A stretch of 64,000 bases of DNA from SUG1106 sp051883095 (GTDB lineage: Bacteria > Bacillota > Clostridia > Peptostreptococcales > Anaerovoracaceae). Under the pieces are notes generated by a model. It was not told the DNA's origin, searched no databases, and saw only the letters and a program-made list of their open reading frames with translations. The position numbers and the translations under genes are program-made. Location of the stretch: contig JBJETB010000004.1 of the NCBI GenBank assembly GCA_051883095.1, positions 1 through 64,000 of the forward strand, written 5' to 3'. Of the stretch, positions 24,081-32,888 are shown piece after piece. Numbering within the stretch: the first letter of the stretch is position 1; each line of letters begins with the position of its first letter.

Positions 24081-25122
24081 TTTTCTTGTTACCTCCGCTT
24101 TCAAGTTTAAATGTATCATTAAGATTATCTGTCAGATATTCGATTATGGATGTCACCTCACCGTACTTCATTCTGGTCGGTCCGATTACACCTATCTTGC
24201 CCACCAGCTTGCCGTCCACATGGTAGCTTGCGGTGATCAGCGAGCAGTCCTGCATGATGTCATCGGGATTTTCCTCACCTATGGTAACGATTATTCCGTC
24301 ATCACGCTCGATAAGTTTCTTGGTCAGCTCCTCCTTCTGGCTGAGCATTTCAATGAAGCTTCTTGCCTTGGACAGGTCGCTGTACTCCGGAATGTCGAAG
24401 ATGTTTGTCAGACCCTCCATGTAAAGGTTTACATTAAGCATGTCCTCCAGAGTCCTCATAAAGTTGGGCATTACATCCTCCGCCAGACCGCTCATGGCCA
24501 CGATATCAGTCTCAAAGTTGGCTATGATGTTGTTTGTCAGTGCCTGGCTGATGGTCTTTCCCTTGTAGTTGTAGGTCATGGTCTTGGAAAGCAGCTGCAG
24601 GTTTTCTTCCGTATAAGGCACGCTCATGTGAACCGCCTTGTTTGAAACCTTGCCGCTCTCTGAAACAATCATCAGAACCACTGTATCCTCGTCTACAGGA
24701 AGCAGATTTATGAACTTCAGCACGTCTTCGTTCTTTTTTGGTGTAAGAGCGAAGCTTGTCAGATTCGTGATTTCGGAAAGCACGCTGGCTGCGTGCTCGA
24801 TGGTCTTTTCAAACTCGTCTGTGGTGGAGTGAAGTCTCTCCGCTATTATATTCTTTTCCTCTCTGGAAAGCTCTTTCTTTTCCATGAGGGCGTTTACATA
24901 TAATCTGTAAGCCTTGTCGGAAGGGACTCTTCCGGCCGAAGTGTGCGGATGTGTAAGATAACCCAGCTCTTCAAGGTCTGCCATCTCGTTTCTGATGGTG
25001 GCCGGGCTGTACCCAAGCTCCGGTTTCTTAGAAAGAGTTCTGGAACCGACGGGCTCTGCAGTTCTCACATAGTCACTGATGATGGCCTGTAAAATCTTCA
25101 GTTTTCGTTCACTTAATTCCAT
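24073..25122 (-). CDS. hrcA: Heat-inducible repressor HrcA
   Basis: A 349-residue repressor with an N-terminal winged helix (MELSERKLKILQAIISDYVRTAEPVGSRTL) and YSPATIRNEMADLEELGYL, followed by the GAF-like and inserted domains ending VGVIGPTRMKYGEVTSIIEY. HrcA binds CIRCE and represses its own operon; the matching CIRCE element is directly upstream. ATG 25122 gives the canonical start and has AGGAAGAG before it. Confidence 0.97.
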   Translation of the reverse strand: MELSERKLKILQAIISDYVRTAEPVGSRTLSKKPELGYSPATIRNEMADLEELGYLTHPHTSAGRVPSDKAYRLYVNALMEKKELSREEKNIIAERLHSTTDEFEKTIEHAASVLSEITNLTSFALTPKKNEDVLKFINLLPVDEDTVVLMIVSESGKVSNKAVHMSVPYTEENLQLLSKTMTYNYKGKTISQALTNNIIANFETDIVAMSGLAEDVMPNFMRTLEDMLNVNLYMEGLTNIFDIPEYSDLSKARSFIEMLSQKEELTKKLIERDDGIIVTIGEENPDDIMQDCSLITASYHVDGKLVGKIGVIGPTRMKYGEVTSIIEYLTDNLNDTFKLESGGNKKNE

Positions 25123-25148
25123 GATGTCTCTTCCTTTCGTTTTTATCG

Positions 25149-25175
25149 TTAGCACTCTTTACCTTCGAGTGCTAA
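25149..25175. promoter_or_regulatory. CIRCE operator
   Basis: A perfect TTAGCACTC-N9-GAGTGCTAA inverted repeat at 25149-25157 and 25167-25175, 27 bp before the hrcA ATG and just downstream of the promoter. This is the HrcA binding site. Confidence 0.97.
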
Positions 25176-25186
25176 TCGCTATATAT

Positions 25187-25215
25187 AATATACCCCCAGG
25201 CTCCTATAAAGTCAA
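25187..25215 (-). promoter_or_regulatory. Sigma-A promoter of the hrcA operon
   Basis: TTGACT (25210-25215) and TATATT (25187-25192) lie 17 bp apart on the minus strand, placing the start of transcription at the edge of CIRCE. Confidence 0.85.
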
Positions 25216-25254
25216 CATTTTTTAAAAAGTTTTTTGTGTATTTTAGGTGAAGAT

Positions 25255-26124
25255 TTAAAGTTCAGAAACACTTCTGAACTCATAGCCCTGCTCTTTCCAG
25301 CCGTCTATAAGCTCTCCGAGTATCCTGCTGTTGGTCTTGGATGTGCTGTGGAGCAGAACAATGGCGCCCGGATGGATTCGTTTATTCAGAAGGTTGACAG
25401 ACTCCGTCTCATCAGGCTGATCGTTTTCAAGCCAGTCTACATAGGCAAGACTCCAGAAAACAGTGGTGTATCCAAGCCGTGATGCCTGTTCGAGATTGGC
25501 CTCGCTGTATTTCCCCTGAGGTGGCCTGTAAAATTTAGGGAGTTCTTTGCCCGTGGCTTCTCTGTATGTATCCTCCAGTTCCATGATTTCAGATTTAAAT
25601 GCATCTTCGTCTGCTATAGCCGACATGTCCGGATGATGCATTGTGTGATTGCCCACTATGTGGCCTTCAGCCTCCATACGCTTTACCAGCTCGGGGTTTT
25701 CTTCTATATAATTTCCCACCAGGAAAAATGCCGCCGGCACTTTCTTTTCCTTTAATATATCCAGAATTTCGGCCGTGTAGCCGTTTTCATATCCCGCGTC
25801 GAAGGTCAGATATACGGGTTTGGAGCTTTTGCTGTCATCTTCTTTCACATCTGCGCTCCCTATATAGTATGCATTGTATTTTGCCAGATACTCCGGAGTC
25901 GCATTCCCCACAGGCGGCTGTCCTTCCTGCTGAAAAGAAAGACCCCAGTTCCCGTCTGCCGCCGTCTCCACAGCCTCATTTTCGCTGGAGCTGTCTGTGA
26001 CGCTCATATGGCCGCCCGGCAGTATTTTGCTCAGAGGCGCCGCAGTCACGCCCATCAGAACTGCTATACATCCGGCCCCTATGCTCGTATATAAAACTAT
26101 CTTCTTTAAATCAAATTTAAACAT
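25255..26124 (-). CDS. pdaA: PdaA-like polysaccharide deacetylase
   Basis: A 289-residue protein with one N-terminal membrane/signal segment (IVLYTSIGAGCIAVLMGVTAA) and a NodB-type deacetylase domain: YLTFDAGYENG, GNHTMHHPDM with the two metal histidines, YRPPQGKYS and LLHS near the end. The NWGLSFQ...PPVGN lead-in is typical of PdaA, which deacetylates muramic acid so that the muramic-delta-lactam of spore cortex can form. The ribosome site GAGGTGA lies within the 3' arm of the preceding hairpin, so translation may depend on that structure. Confidence 0.85.
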   Translation of the reverse strand: MFKFDLKKIVLYTSIGAGCIAVLMGVTAAPLSKILPGGHMSVTDSSSENEAVETAADGNWGLSFQQEGQPPVGNATPEYLAKYNAYYIGSADVKEDDSKSSKPVYLTFDAGYENGYTAEILDILKEKKVPAAFFLVGNYIEENPELVKRMEAEGHIVGNHTMHHPDMSAIADEDAFKSEIMELEDTYREATGKELPKFYRPPQGKYSEANLEQASRLGYTTVFWSLAYVDWLENDQPDETESVNLLNKRIHPGAIVLLHSTSKTNSRILGELIDGWKEQGYEFRSVSEL

Positions 26125-26126
26125 AA

Positions 26127-26160
26127 AAAATCACCTCACAACAGCTTATGAGGTGATTTT
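26127..26160 (-). terminator. Terminator hairpin that contains the pdaA ribosome site
   Basis: A perfect 12-bp stem (AAAATCACCTCA with TGAGGTGATTTT, 10-nt loop) ends in TTTTTT on the minus strand 27 bases after the MFS gene. The 3' arm includes GAGGTGA, six bases before the pdaA ATG. Read-through RNA would hide the pdaA ribosome site. Confidence 0.8.
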
Positions 26161-26186
26161 GTCCTTTATTATTTCTTATTTTTTAA

Positions 26187-27416
26187 TTATTTTTTCTTTA
26201 TTCTGTCCACGATCAGTACCAGTACCAGGGCACCAAGTCCTGTAGCGGCAGTTGATACGAGAAGCATAAAGCCCGGTCCCGAAATATCCAGCATGATTCC
26301 TCCCAGGACGCTGGCCAGAGTGGCCGCTACCGTAGTCATAACCGTATAAAGCGCCTGCCCCTTGACAGCCTCCCCCTTTGCCATAACCTCTCCTATAAAG
26401 GAAACCATGGCCGGCAGAAACAGACCGAAGGAAAAGGTCTGCAGCAGGTGAGCCGCATAAATCATGGTTACGCTCTCTGCCAGATATATAAGAAGCACTT
26501 TCAATGTAAAACAGATTGCAGCAAACTTAAGTATAAGCTGGCAGGAGAATCTTTCTTTTATTTTGTCAAAGAAAAACAGTGCCGGTATTTCCAGAAAAGC
26601 CATTACAGAGAATATTCTCCCCATGTCCTCACTGGTTCCGCCTACGCCCTCTACTACCTGCAGCATGAAATTGTTAAGTATTGAATTACTGAAGAATACT
26701 CCTACAACAGCAAGATTAAGTATTACAAAAAGCTTGTTTCTCTTTACGAAAAGCGCAAGGTTTATTTCCTCTTCAGCCTCAGCGTCCGCTGCAGGAAGAT
26801 GCTCACCTCCGCAATCCACAGGTGCAGCTGAACCGGCGGAGTTTTGTCTGATCATTCTGTCAGACTGAGTCCTGGTAACCCAAAGGCTTGCCAGAAGCAT
26901 CAGAAGAACTATTTCGCCTGAAACAGGCAGAACTCCCACTCCCTTTGCCTCCACCAGAGTCCCCAGGAATCCGCACAGCACCGCATAAGCCAGAGAACCG
27001 ACGCTCCTGCATGCACCGAAATTGATATGTACGCCCGTTTCCTCCAGCTTGAAAGCCAGAGAATTAAACAGAGGCTGCAGTGTGGTCATCCACGCCATAA
27101 TCAGTACATATACCACCCACAGCGCACCGGACTTCTGCTTCATAACGAACAGCAGCAGTGTCTGTATCATCAGCAGTACGGCCGAGAGCTGTGTTACTCC
27201 TATAAGGGAAAGCTTTTTCGAACGATCCGCCAGATCCGCAACCAGCGGCTGCAGAAATACAGCAAGTATGTTTCCTACGGCAAGAATTATCCCTATTTCT
27301 GCATTGCTGTAGCCTCTTGCCAGCAGAAATGCAGAAGCAAAGCTGCAGGCAACGCCGTAATACATCCAGTATGTGCCGTGAATACAACCGTATTTTATGT
27401 TAAGCAGTTTTCCCAT
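26187..27416 (-). CDS. MFS transporter
   Basis: A 409-residue, twelve-helix major facilitator protein. The first half has YWMYYGVACSFASAFLLARGYSNAEIGI and the conserved inter-helix loop VADLADRSKK; an acidic cytoplasmic loop (AADAEAEEEIN) separates the halves. The architecture and the tyrosine-rich first helix resemble the LacY/NupG-like MFS_1-like group of sugar or nucleoside transporters, but no substrate can be assigned. ATG 27416 was chosen over an in-frame GTG six codons earlier because GAGG lies between them. Single-gene unit. Confidence 0.8.
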   Translation of the reverse strand: MGKLLNIKYGCIHGTYWMYYGVACSFASAFLLARGYSNAEIGIILAVGNILAVFLQPLVADLADRSKKLSLIGVTQLSAVLLMIQTLLLFVMKQKSGALWVVYVLIMAWMTTLQPLFNSLAFKLEETGVHINFGACRSVGSLAYAVLCGFLGTLVEAKGVGVLPVSGEIVLLMLLASLWVTRTQSDRMIRQNSAGSAAPVDCGGEHLPAADAEAEEEINLALFVKRNKLFVILNLAVVGVFFSNSILNNFMLQVVEGVGGTSEDMGRIFSVMAFLEIPALFFFDKIKERFSCQLILKFAAICFTLKVLLIYLAESVTMIYAAHLLQTFSFGLFLPAMVSFIGEVMAKGEAVKGQALYTVMTTVAATLASVLGGIMLDISGPGFMLLVSTAATGLGALVLVLIVDRIKKK

Positions 27417-27442
27417 ATCGCAACTTTTCCTCACTTGTTTTA

Positions 27443-27493
27443 CGGATTAAATCCGCTAACGATGATTATAGCACCCCTCCCCCTGTTAGTCCA
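27443..27493 (-). promoter_or_regulatory. Promoter and operator-like palindrome of the MFS gene
   Basis: TGGACT (27488-27493) and a consensus TATAAT (27465-27470) are 17 bp apart on the minus strand. A 13-bp palindrome, CGGATTAAATCCG (27443-27455), sits about 10 bp downstream of the -10, where a repressor could act. Confidence 0.55.
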
Positions 27494-27500
27494 CTGCAAA

Positions 27501-27540
27501 AACAAAAAATCCGCCTCGCTCACTTAAAGGCACGAGGCGG
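27501..27540 (-). terminator. Terminator after the symporter gene
   Basis: CCGCCTCG pairs with CGAGGCGG (14-nt loop), followed on the minus strand by ATTTTTTGTT. It ends the symporter transcript 14 bases after the stop. Confidence 0.85.
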
Positions 27541-27554
27541 GCTCTTTTACTTTT

Positions 27555-28805
27555 TTATGCCTGATTATGTATTCCCAGCTTCCTCTGCAGCCAGTCTTTG
27601 CCGTCAACATATCTCGATACGATGTATGATACGACATAATCCCCGGAAGAATTTATCATTGTGGCAGGCGGGTCTACCAGATTGCCGATTGCAACCAGAA
27701 TAGGGAATGCCAGTTCCATCTGTGCAGGGAAGAAAATTGAACAGATAATATATTCTCCTATATATCCTCCTCCCGGTACTCCCGACATGCCTACTGACGA
27801 AAGAACCGCCACAAGTATAATCGGAATCAGCTGCCCCCAGGTGAAATCTATGCCGAATACACCGTAGACAAAGGCGATTTTAAGCACGCAGGAAAAGCAT
27901 GAGCCGTCCATATGCATAGTCGCACCGAGAGGGATTACCATTTCGGATACGTCCTTTGAAATGCCTGTGTCTTCTGCAACTTCCATGTTTGTCGGGATTG
28001 TGGCAACAGATGAACACGTTCCCAGAGAAACAACTGCCGGCCTTGCTATATGCTTGAACATGACTTTTACGGCGCCCGGACCCCCTCCGAATCTGGCGAA
28101 GAGCGGAAAAGCCGTAAAAATGTAAATAAAGCAAAGCGGATAGTAAACCAGCATTGCGCGTCCGTATGACTGTGTAATCATGGAGCCGTAATCGGCCACC
28201 AGACCTGCAAATATAGCAAAAAACGCTATTGGCGCATAGTAGGTGATTATCTTTACGAACTTGAGCATTACCTCTGTCAGCCCTTCAAGAAATCTGGTAA
28301 TCGTACCTTCTCCGCTCTCTGCCAGATTGGCGGCAAAACCGAAAAGCAGTGAGAAAACTATCAGTGGCAGCATTGCTCTTCTCGTAAGCAGCCCCACAAA
28401 ATCGCTTGCTGTAAAGAAATTCACTATCATATCGGACAGCGTGGCATATTCGCCCATTTCCTCTGCAGGTATGTTCTCCCAGGCCTCAAGCACCGGCGGA
28501 AATATTTTCATCAGAATGAACATGATAAAGGCTGCAATGGCACCTGTTATAACAAACACAGCAACTGTTGTTCCCAGGATTTTGCCTGCCCTTTTTCTTG
28601 ACCTCATTCCCGCCACCGAGCTTGAAATAGAGGCAAACACCAGCGGCACCACGATACAGAACATCATGTTGATGAATACCGTTCCGAAAGGCTTTAGCTT
28701 TACAGCGAACTCCGGTGCCGCCCAGCCGACTATACAGCCTGCAATCATGGCACCCAGAAGAATCGCCAGAAACCGATAATTCCTTGCTATTTCTTTGTTT
28801 TCCAT
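27555..28805 (-). CDS. Dicarboxylate/amino acid:cation symporter (DAACS family)
   Basis: A 416-residue member of the glutamate/aspartate/dicarboxylate symporter family. Family signatures include the serine-rich reentrant segment (VSLGTCSSVATIPTNME), PLGATMHMDGSC and GVPGGGYI. The ATG at 28805 has AGGAGG upstream. It follows the D-cysteine-desulfhydrase-like gene by 71 bases with only a weak hairpin between, so it may be the last gene of the long spmA operon; uptake of an amino acid fits that context. Substrate not determined. Confidence 0.85.
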   Translation of the reverse strand: MENKEIARNYRFLAILLGAMIAGCIVGWAAPEFAVKLKPFGTVFINMMFCIVVPLVFASISSSVAGMRSRKRAGKILGTTVAVFVITGAIAAFIMFILMKIFPPVLEAWENIPAEEMGEYATLSDMIVNFFTASDFVGLLTRRAMLPLIVFSLLFGFAANLAESGEGTITRFLEGLTEVMLKFVKIITYYAPIAFFAIFAGLVADYGSMITQSYGRAMLVYYPLCFIYIFTAFPLFARFGGGPGAVKVMFKHIARPAVVSLGTCSSVATIPTNMEVAEDTGISKDVSEMVIPLGATMHMDGSCFSCVLKIAFVYGVFGIDFTWGQLIPIILVAVLSSVGMSGVPGGGYIGEYIICSIFFPAQMELAFPILVAIGNLVDPPATMINSSGDYVVSYIVSRYVDGKDWLQRKLGIHNQA

Positions 28806-28876
28806 AAAAAATTTCCTCCTGACCGTTAAAAAATCTTTCACATTGATTTTTATGCCGTGCAGGAGGATTTTATGAG

Positions 28877-29902
28877 TTATTTAATTATTCTGATACCGTT
28901 CTCAAGCTCTTTTTCGAACTCTTTTCTGTGATGCAGCGTGTAGAGTCCCGGGAAACCGCCTGTGTGGATGAAGATCACCTTTTCACCCTGCTTTATCTTG
29001 TCCTCGCGAACCATGTCTACGATTCCTGCGAAGCCTTTGCCGGTGTAGCACGGGTCAAGGAGTATGGCTTCTTTTCTTGCCATGAGGTATATAGCCTCGC
29101 GAACCTCTTTGCAAGGATTATTATAGGCGCCGCGTGTGTAGTCCTTTTCAATGTCGAAGTCCTCCCTGGATGCGTTTATAGGCATTCCGTATTTTGACTT
29201 CATCTGATTGAAATACTCTACAATGCGTTTTTCCTTGTAATCGTCAAAAGGTGAGATTGCAATACCTGTCAGGCGCAGAGATGAACCTTCATTTTTAAGT
29301 CCGCAGTAAAGGCCCATGTATGTGCCGATGGAACCCACCGAATCGATTACTCTGGCATCTTCAATTCCCATTTCTTTCGCCTGGCGGTCAAGCTCCACTG
29401 CACAGTCGTAATATCCGAGGGCTCCCGTTTCGTTGGAGCCGCCTACAGGAATGAAGTATACCTTTTCGCCTTTTCCTTCGTATTCCTTTATTATCTGCGG
29501 GCAGAGCTCGTCGAACTGCTCGTTTTCATCGCGGCCGTCATCAGCTTTTACAATCAGGTCACATCCCATTATTCTATCGAGAAGAATATTGGCGGAAACT
29601 TCGCCGGGATAATCGTCTATAGCGATAATGGCACATTTGAGTCCCAGCTTGGCAGCTACTGCCGCTGTAAGTCTGCCGTGATTAGTCTGTATGCCTCCCA
29701 CGGTAACGAGCATGGTCGCTCCCTGTTCGAGAGCCTCCTGAGCCAGATACTCAAGCTTTCTCAGTTTGTTTCCGCCTGCACCGTAAGGTGTCAGGTCATC
29801 TCTCTTTATGTACATCTCTATTCCCAGTTCCTGCGAAATGCCAGGCAGATACTGTATCGGTGTCTCGTCTACCAGATGAAGCTTTTTAACTCCGAATGCC
29901 AT
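28877..29902 (-). CDS. D-cysteine desulfhydrase / ACC deaminase-family PLP enzyme
   Basis: A 341-residue fold-type II PLP enzyme. The PLP lysine is in YGAGGNKLRKLEYL; next comes TVGGIQTNHGRLTAAVA and the phosphate-binding Gly/Ser run in GSNETGALGY and the IHTGG region near the end. The family contains D-cysteine desulfhydrase and ACC deaminase; related enzymes act on other D-amino acids. Gene order places it after the D-aminopeptidase gene (18 bases apart), which suits breakdown of released D-amino acids to ammonia and keto acids. The exact substrate is uncertain. Confidence 0.8.
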   Translation of the reverse strand: MAFGVKKLHLVDETPIQYLPGISQELGIEMYIKRDDLTPYGAGGNKLRKLEYLAQEALEQGATMLVTVGGIQTNHGRLTAAVAAKLGLKCAIIAIDDYPGEVSANILLDRIMGCDLIVKADDGRDENEQFDELCPQIIKEYEGKGEKVYFIPVGGSNETGALGYYDCAVELDRQAKEMGIEDARVIDSVGSIGTYMGLYCGLKNEGSSLRLTGIAISPFDDYKEKRIVEYFNQMKSKYGMPINASREDFDIEKDYTRGAYNNPCKEVREAIYLMARKEAILLDPCYTGKGFAGIVDMVREDKIKQGEKVIFIHTGGFPGLYTLHHRKEFEKELENGIRIIK

Positions 29903-29920
29903 CTCAATTCCTCCTGTTTT

Positions 29921-30715
29921 CTATAATATAAACATTCTGGCCGTCATCATTTCCTGAATGTCTCTGCCGGTAAATTTAACTGTTCTCGGGTCGATCTGCT
30001 CTGCTCCCGGATAGAAGGAGCCTCTCAGAGCGCGCACGCATTCCTTGAAGCAGATTTCCATTTCAAATGATTCAGGTGATTCCAGTCTGCAGCGGTCGAG
30101 CTTCTCAAGACCTGCTTTAACTCCCTGCCTTATGAGCTTAAGGGCTTTTTCGGGTGCCATGTTGAAGGTGGCATTGCCCAGTCCCTCCTTGACACCGGCA
30201 GTTTCAATTTCAGGTACGAGCTCACGAGCATGGCGACATACTTCAGCATCTCCGCTGATAAATACCACCGGCACATCATAATATGCTGCCACATATGCGT
30301 TCATGTCAAACTCAGCCGCTTGTCTGCCGTTGATTTTTACGTAAACATTATCTGTATTCATGGTATGTGCCAGAGGGTTTCCCGCAAAGCCCGCCCCTGT
30401 ATGATATCCGATAAATACGGCCGCATCAAAGGTTTTATCTATGCCTGCCATCATGGATTCAGGAGTATTGGTCCAGCCTCTTATGAATGTTACACATTCT
30501 GGGAACTGACTTATATCCATATTTCTAGCCGAATCATGGGCATCCTTGATATAAATCTCATCAGCCCCTGCTTCGATAGCTCCCTGGCATGCCGCAAGAG
30601 CCTCAAGAGTCATCTGTCTGGCCGCAGCTTCATGCTCATCGTGTCCAAGTTCAGTCTCATTCCAGTTGGTAACTCCTGTTACACCTTCTATATCTACACT
30701 TATGTATACTTTCAT
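29921..30715 (-). CDS. dppA: M55 D-aminopeptidase DppA
   Basis: A 264-residue zinc peptidase of the DppA family. Expected metal ligands are visible: the D-E pair in SVDIEGVTG near residue 8-10, histidines in KDAHDSARN and FIGYHTG, and a later acidic residue. DppA enzymes are large ring assemblies that remove N-terminal D-residues, for example from D-Ala-D-Ala or D-Ala-Gly-Gly. The gene lies 11 bases after the zinc-ribbon gene within the sigma-54 operon. Intact and of normal length. Confidence 0.9.
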   Translation of the reverse strand: MKVYISVDIEGVTGVTNWNETELGHDEHEAAARQMTLEALAACQGAIEAGADEIYIKDAHDSARNMDISQFPECVTFIRGWTNTPESMMAGIDKTFDAAVFIGYHTGAGFAGNPLAHTMNTDNVYVKINGRQAAEFDMNAYVAAYYDVPVVFISGDAEVCRHARELVPEIETAGVKEGLGNATFNMAPEKALKLIRQGVKAGLEKLDRCRLESPESFEMEICFKECVRALRGSFYPGAEQIDPRTVKFTGRDIQEMMTARMFIL

Positions 30716-30726
30716 TTCTGTATTCT

Positions 30727-31131
30727 CTACTCCTCTCCGGAAAATTTAGCAATAGTCTTCTTAAGCTCAGGCAGAGGAATCTCCTCGTCCTTGAGGATCA
30801 TGTTCTGCTGAGTTTTTACGCTCAGGCCGATCTTTGTCACAGTGACGTATGGCACGTTAAGGATCTTTCCGGCCTTGGCCTTCTGCCTGCCGCTGTAGCT
30901 GTTCTTAGTAAAAGAAAATCCGGTAACGTCATCCTTAGGCACCATGAATTCACTCTCACAGCACGGGCACTTGAAATAGTAATTGTTGCTGCCCACAAGC
31001 TTCCACTCTTCCTTGGTGAGCCATTTAGGTTCTTCTGTTTTGCAGAAAGGACAGCTCCCTATTTTTTTGTCTGCAAAATCCTGAGGAATGTTACAGACAG
31101 CTCCTTCTTTTCTAGTATATTCTTCCGCCAT
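30727..31131 (-). CDS. Zinc-ribbon protein of unknown function
   Basis: A 134-residue soluble protein. Two CxxC pairs (CPFC near residue 27, CPCC near 55) would form a zinc ribbon in the first half; the second half is basic and Lys-rich with no motif I recognise. It overlaps the serine hydrolase gene by 20 bases and precedes dppA by 11 bases, so it belongs to the operon. A role as an accessory or regulatory factor is possible but not supported by any family match. Confidence 0.6.
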   Translation of the reverse strand: MAEEYTRKEGAVCNIPQDFADKKIGSCPFCKTEEPKWLTKEEWKLVGSNNYYFKCPCCESEFMVPKDDVTGFSFTKNSYSGRQKAKAGKILNVPYVTVTKIGLSVKTQQNMILKDEEIPLPELKKTIAKFSGEE

Positions 31132-31885
31132 CTTTTAACTCCTTGAATATATCCCTCGCGGTGTGGCGCATCCATTCGTCAGCCTCAGGCACGAAGGTCT
31201 CATTGAAAATAATAACCAGTACGAAAGGGTGGTCGCCTCTTATGAGGGCAGCATCGGCAGTAATTCCTCTGGCCCCGCCGGTCTTGTTGCCTACAGGAGC
31301 TTCGTCTTCGATGTACGCAGGTATAGCGCCTCTGTCCTGCTGCTCGGCCAGAATGTCCCAGATTGCATCAGAAACCTTCTGATTTACGAATTCTCCCTTG
31401 TAGATCATCTCGAGACAATATCCTATTTCCTCAGGTACTGCTTTATTATTATACCCCTTTTCCTGCATTTCGTCATCATAGAAAAGTCTTTCAAGGTGAG
31501 TTTTCTTAAGACCCATTTCCCTGAATTGCTCGTTGAGCACGTCGATTCCGTAGTGGTCTATGAGCATATTAGCCCCGGTATTGTCGCTGATTGTGATTGT
31601 CAGATTGCAAAGGGTCTTAATATCTACCCAAGGCTCGTCTGTGAATGCATTAAAAGCTCCGCAGCTTGGAACCCTTTTGTCATAGGTAACCTGTATTTTT
31701 TCGCTGAGGTCTGCCTTGCCTTCCTCCGCCATCTTATATATGGCCATCACTGTCGGCAGCTTGATAATGCTGGCAGGATGGAACTCTCTATCTTGAAGGT
31801 GTCCGGCAGTTTCTCCTGTGGAAAGGTTCTTAAAATATACTCCCACAACGCCCTGTAATCCTTTTACCTGTTCTTTCAATTCCAT
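31112..31885 (-). CDS. Class A beta-lactamase-like serine hydrolase, no signal peptide
   Basis: A 257-residue protein with the three active-site motifs of class A beta-lactamases: SxxK (HPASIIKLP), SDN (ITISDNTGAN) and KTG (VGNKTGGARG). From ATG 31885 there is no signal peptide or lipobox, so it would act in the cytoplasm, unlike resistance enzymes. With its operon partners a role in hydrolysing imported D-amino-acid or muramyl peptides is more likely than antibiotic resistance. A longer frame upstream exists but AAGGAAACG supports ATG 31885. Confidence 0.75.
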   Translation of the reverse strand: MELKEQVKGLQGVVGVYFKNLSTGETAGHLQDREFHPASIIKLPTVMAIYKMAEEGKADLSEKIQVTYDKRVPSCGAFNAFTDEPWVDIKTLCNLTITISDNTGANMLIDHYGIDVLNEQFREMGLKKTHLERLFYDDEMQEKGYNNKAVPEEIGYCLEMIYKGEFVNQKVSDAIWDILAEQQDRGAIPAYIEDEAPVGNKTGGARGITADAALIRGDHPFVLVIIFNETFVPEADEWMRHTARDIFKELKDGGRIY

Positions 31886-31910
31886 AATATTTCGTTTCCT
31901 TTCTCGTAGC

Positions 31911-31944
31911 AGAAAACACAACCCAATGCCGGATTGTGTTTTCT
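31911..31944. other. Intercistronic hairpin
   Basis: AGAAAACACAA and TTGTGTTTTCT form a perfect 11-bp stem with a 12-nt loop between the S66 peptidase and serine hydrolase genes. There is no long T-tract after it, so partial termination or RNA processing within the operon fits better than a full stop. Confidence 0.6.
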
Positions 31945-31955
31945 TATAAACGAAT

Positions 31956-32876
31956 TTATCGTTCGATTTTAAATGTAATGGATGGGCCCTCGCTGTCAAT
32001 GGTGCACTGTGCACCCATAGGCAGGGTCATCATCGGCTTGCCGTGTCCCGACTGAACATTGTAAAGTACAGGAATGTCAAGCCCTTCGAGTACATCTCTG
32101 AAGCAGCAGATGCTGTCATATTCCGGCATATCTTCGTTTACTATTTTAGTAAACTGCCCAAGAATCACACCGCTGCATTCTCTGAACTTGCCTGCATTGC
32201 GCAGGTGGTAAGCCCACTTTTCTATCTTGCTGATAGGCTCGCAGACTTCTTCTATAAATACGATTTTGCCCTTGGTGTCCATTTCGTAAGGAGTGCCGAT
32301 GCTGGCTGAAAGCAGCGACAGGTTGCCGCCTATCAGCTGGCCTGTGGCCTTTCCTTCTTTAAGAACCTCAACAGGAAAACCTTCCGGATTTTTAAATTCC
32401 AGAGTATTGTCTGCATCCAGCGCGTCAAAGAGGGATTTTTCTGTCTCCGCATCGAAGGAATCCACCATATTGGAGGAGACCATCGGGCCGTGGAAAGTAA
32501 CAAATCCGCACTTCTGTGTAAAGGCCAGATGAAGATTGGTTATATCGCTGTAACCCAGGAAAATCTTCGGATTTTTACTAATCAGGTCATAATCCAGATA
32601 TTCCATTACACGGCTGCTGCCGTCGCCTCCGCGGATGCAGAATATAGCCTTTACCTCAGGGTCGGCAAACATTTTGTTTAACCACTCTGCTCTGACTTTT
32701 TCGTGTCCTGCCATATATCCGCAGTAGTTGGTATCGAGATTGTCGGCTGCTTTTACCTTATATCCCAGTTCTTCAACCTTTTTAATACATTCCTTTACTC
32801 TGGAAGTTTCGGTGTCCGAGCTTACTGCAACTATGCCGACGGTATCGCCTTTTTTTAATTTTTCAGGATATTTCAT
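31956..32876 (-). CDS. S66-family LD-carboxypeptidase / MccF-like serine peptidase
   Basis: A 306-residue protein of peptidase family S66. Visible features are the N-terminal KKGDTVGIVAVSS strand, IRGGDGSSRVMEYLD, the nucleophile serine in FLGYSDITNLHLAF, the glutamate in VFIEEVCEPI and the histidine in QSGHGKP. Family members cleave the L,D bond to the terminal D-alanine of murein tetrapeptides (LdcA) or inactivate microcin C (MccF). Cytoplasmic. In this operon muropeptide trimming fits best; it would release D-Ala from L-Ala-D-Glu-DAP-D-Ala. Confidence 0.85.
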   Translation of the reverse strand: MKYPEKLKKGDTVGIVAVSSDTETSRVKECIKKVEELGYKVKAADNLDTNYCGYMAGHEKVRAEWLNKMFADPEVKAIFCIRGGDGSSRVMEYLDYDLISKNPKIFLGYSDITNLHLAFTQKCGFVTFHGPMVSSNMVDSFDAETEKSLFDALDADNTLEFKNPEGFPVEVLKEGKATGQLIGGNLSLLSASIGTPYEMDTKGKIVFIEEVCEPISKIEKWAYHLRNAGKFRECSGVILGQFTKIVNEDMPEYDSICCFRDVLEGLDIPVLYNVQSGHGKPMMTLPMGAQCTIDSEGPSITFKIER

Positions 32877-32888
32877 CTTATATTCCTA

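Noticed and set aside
25997..26245. Plus-strand frame across the pdaA/MFS junction
   Set aside because: It spans a terminator and reads antisense to two real genes.
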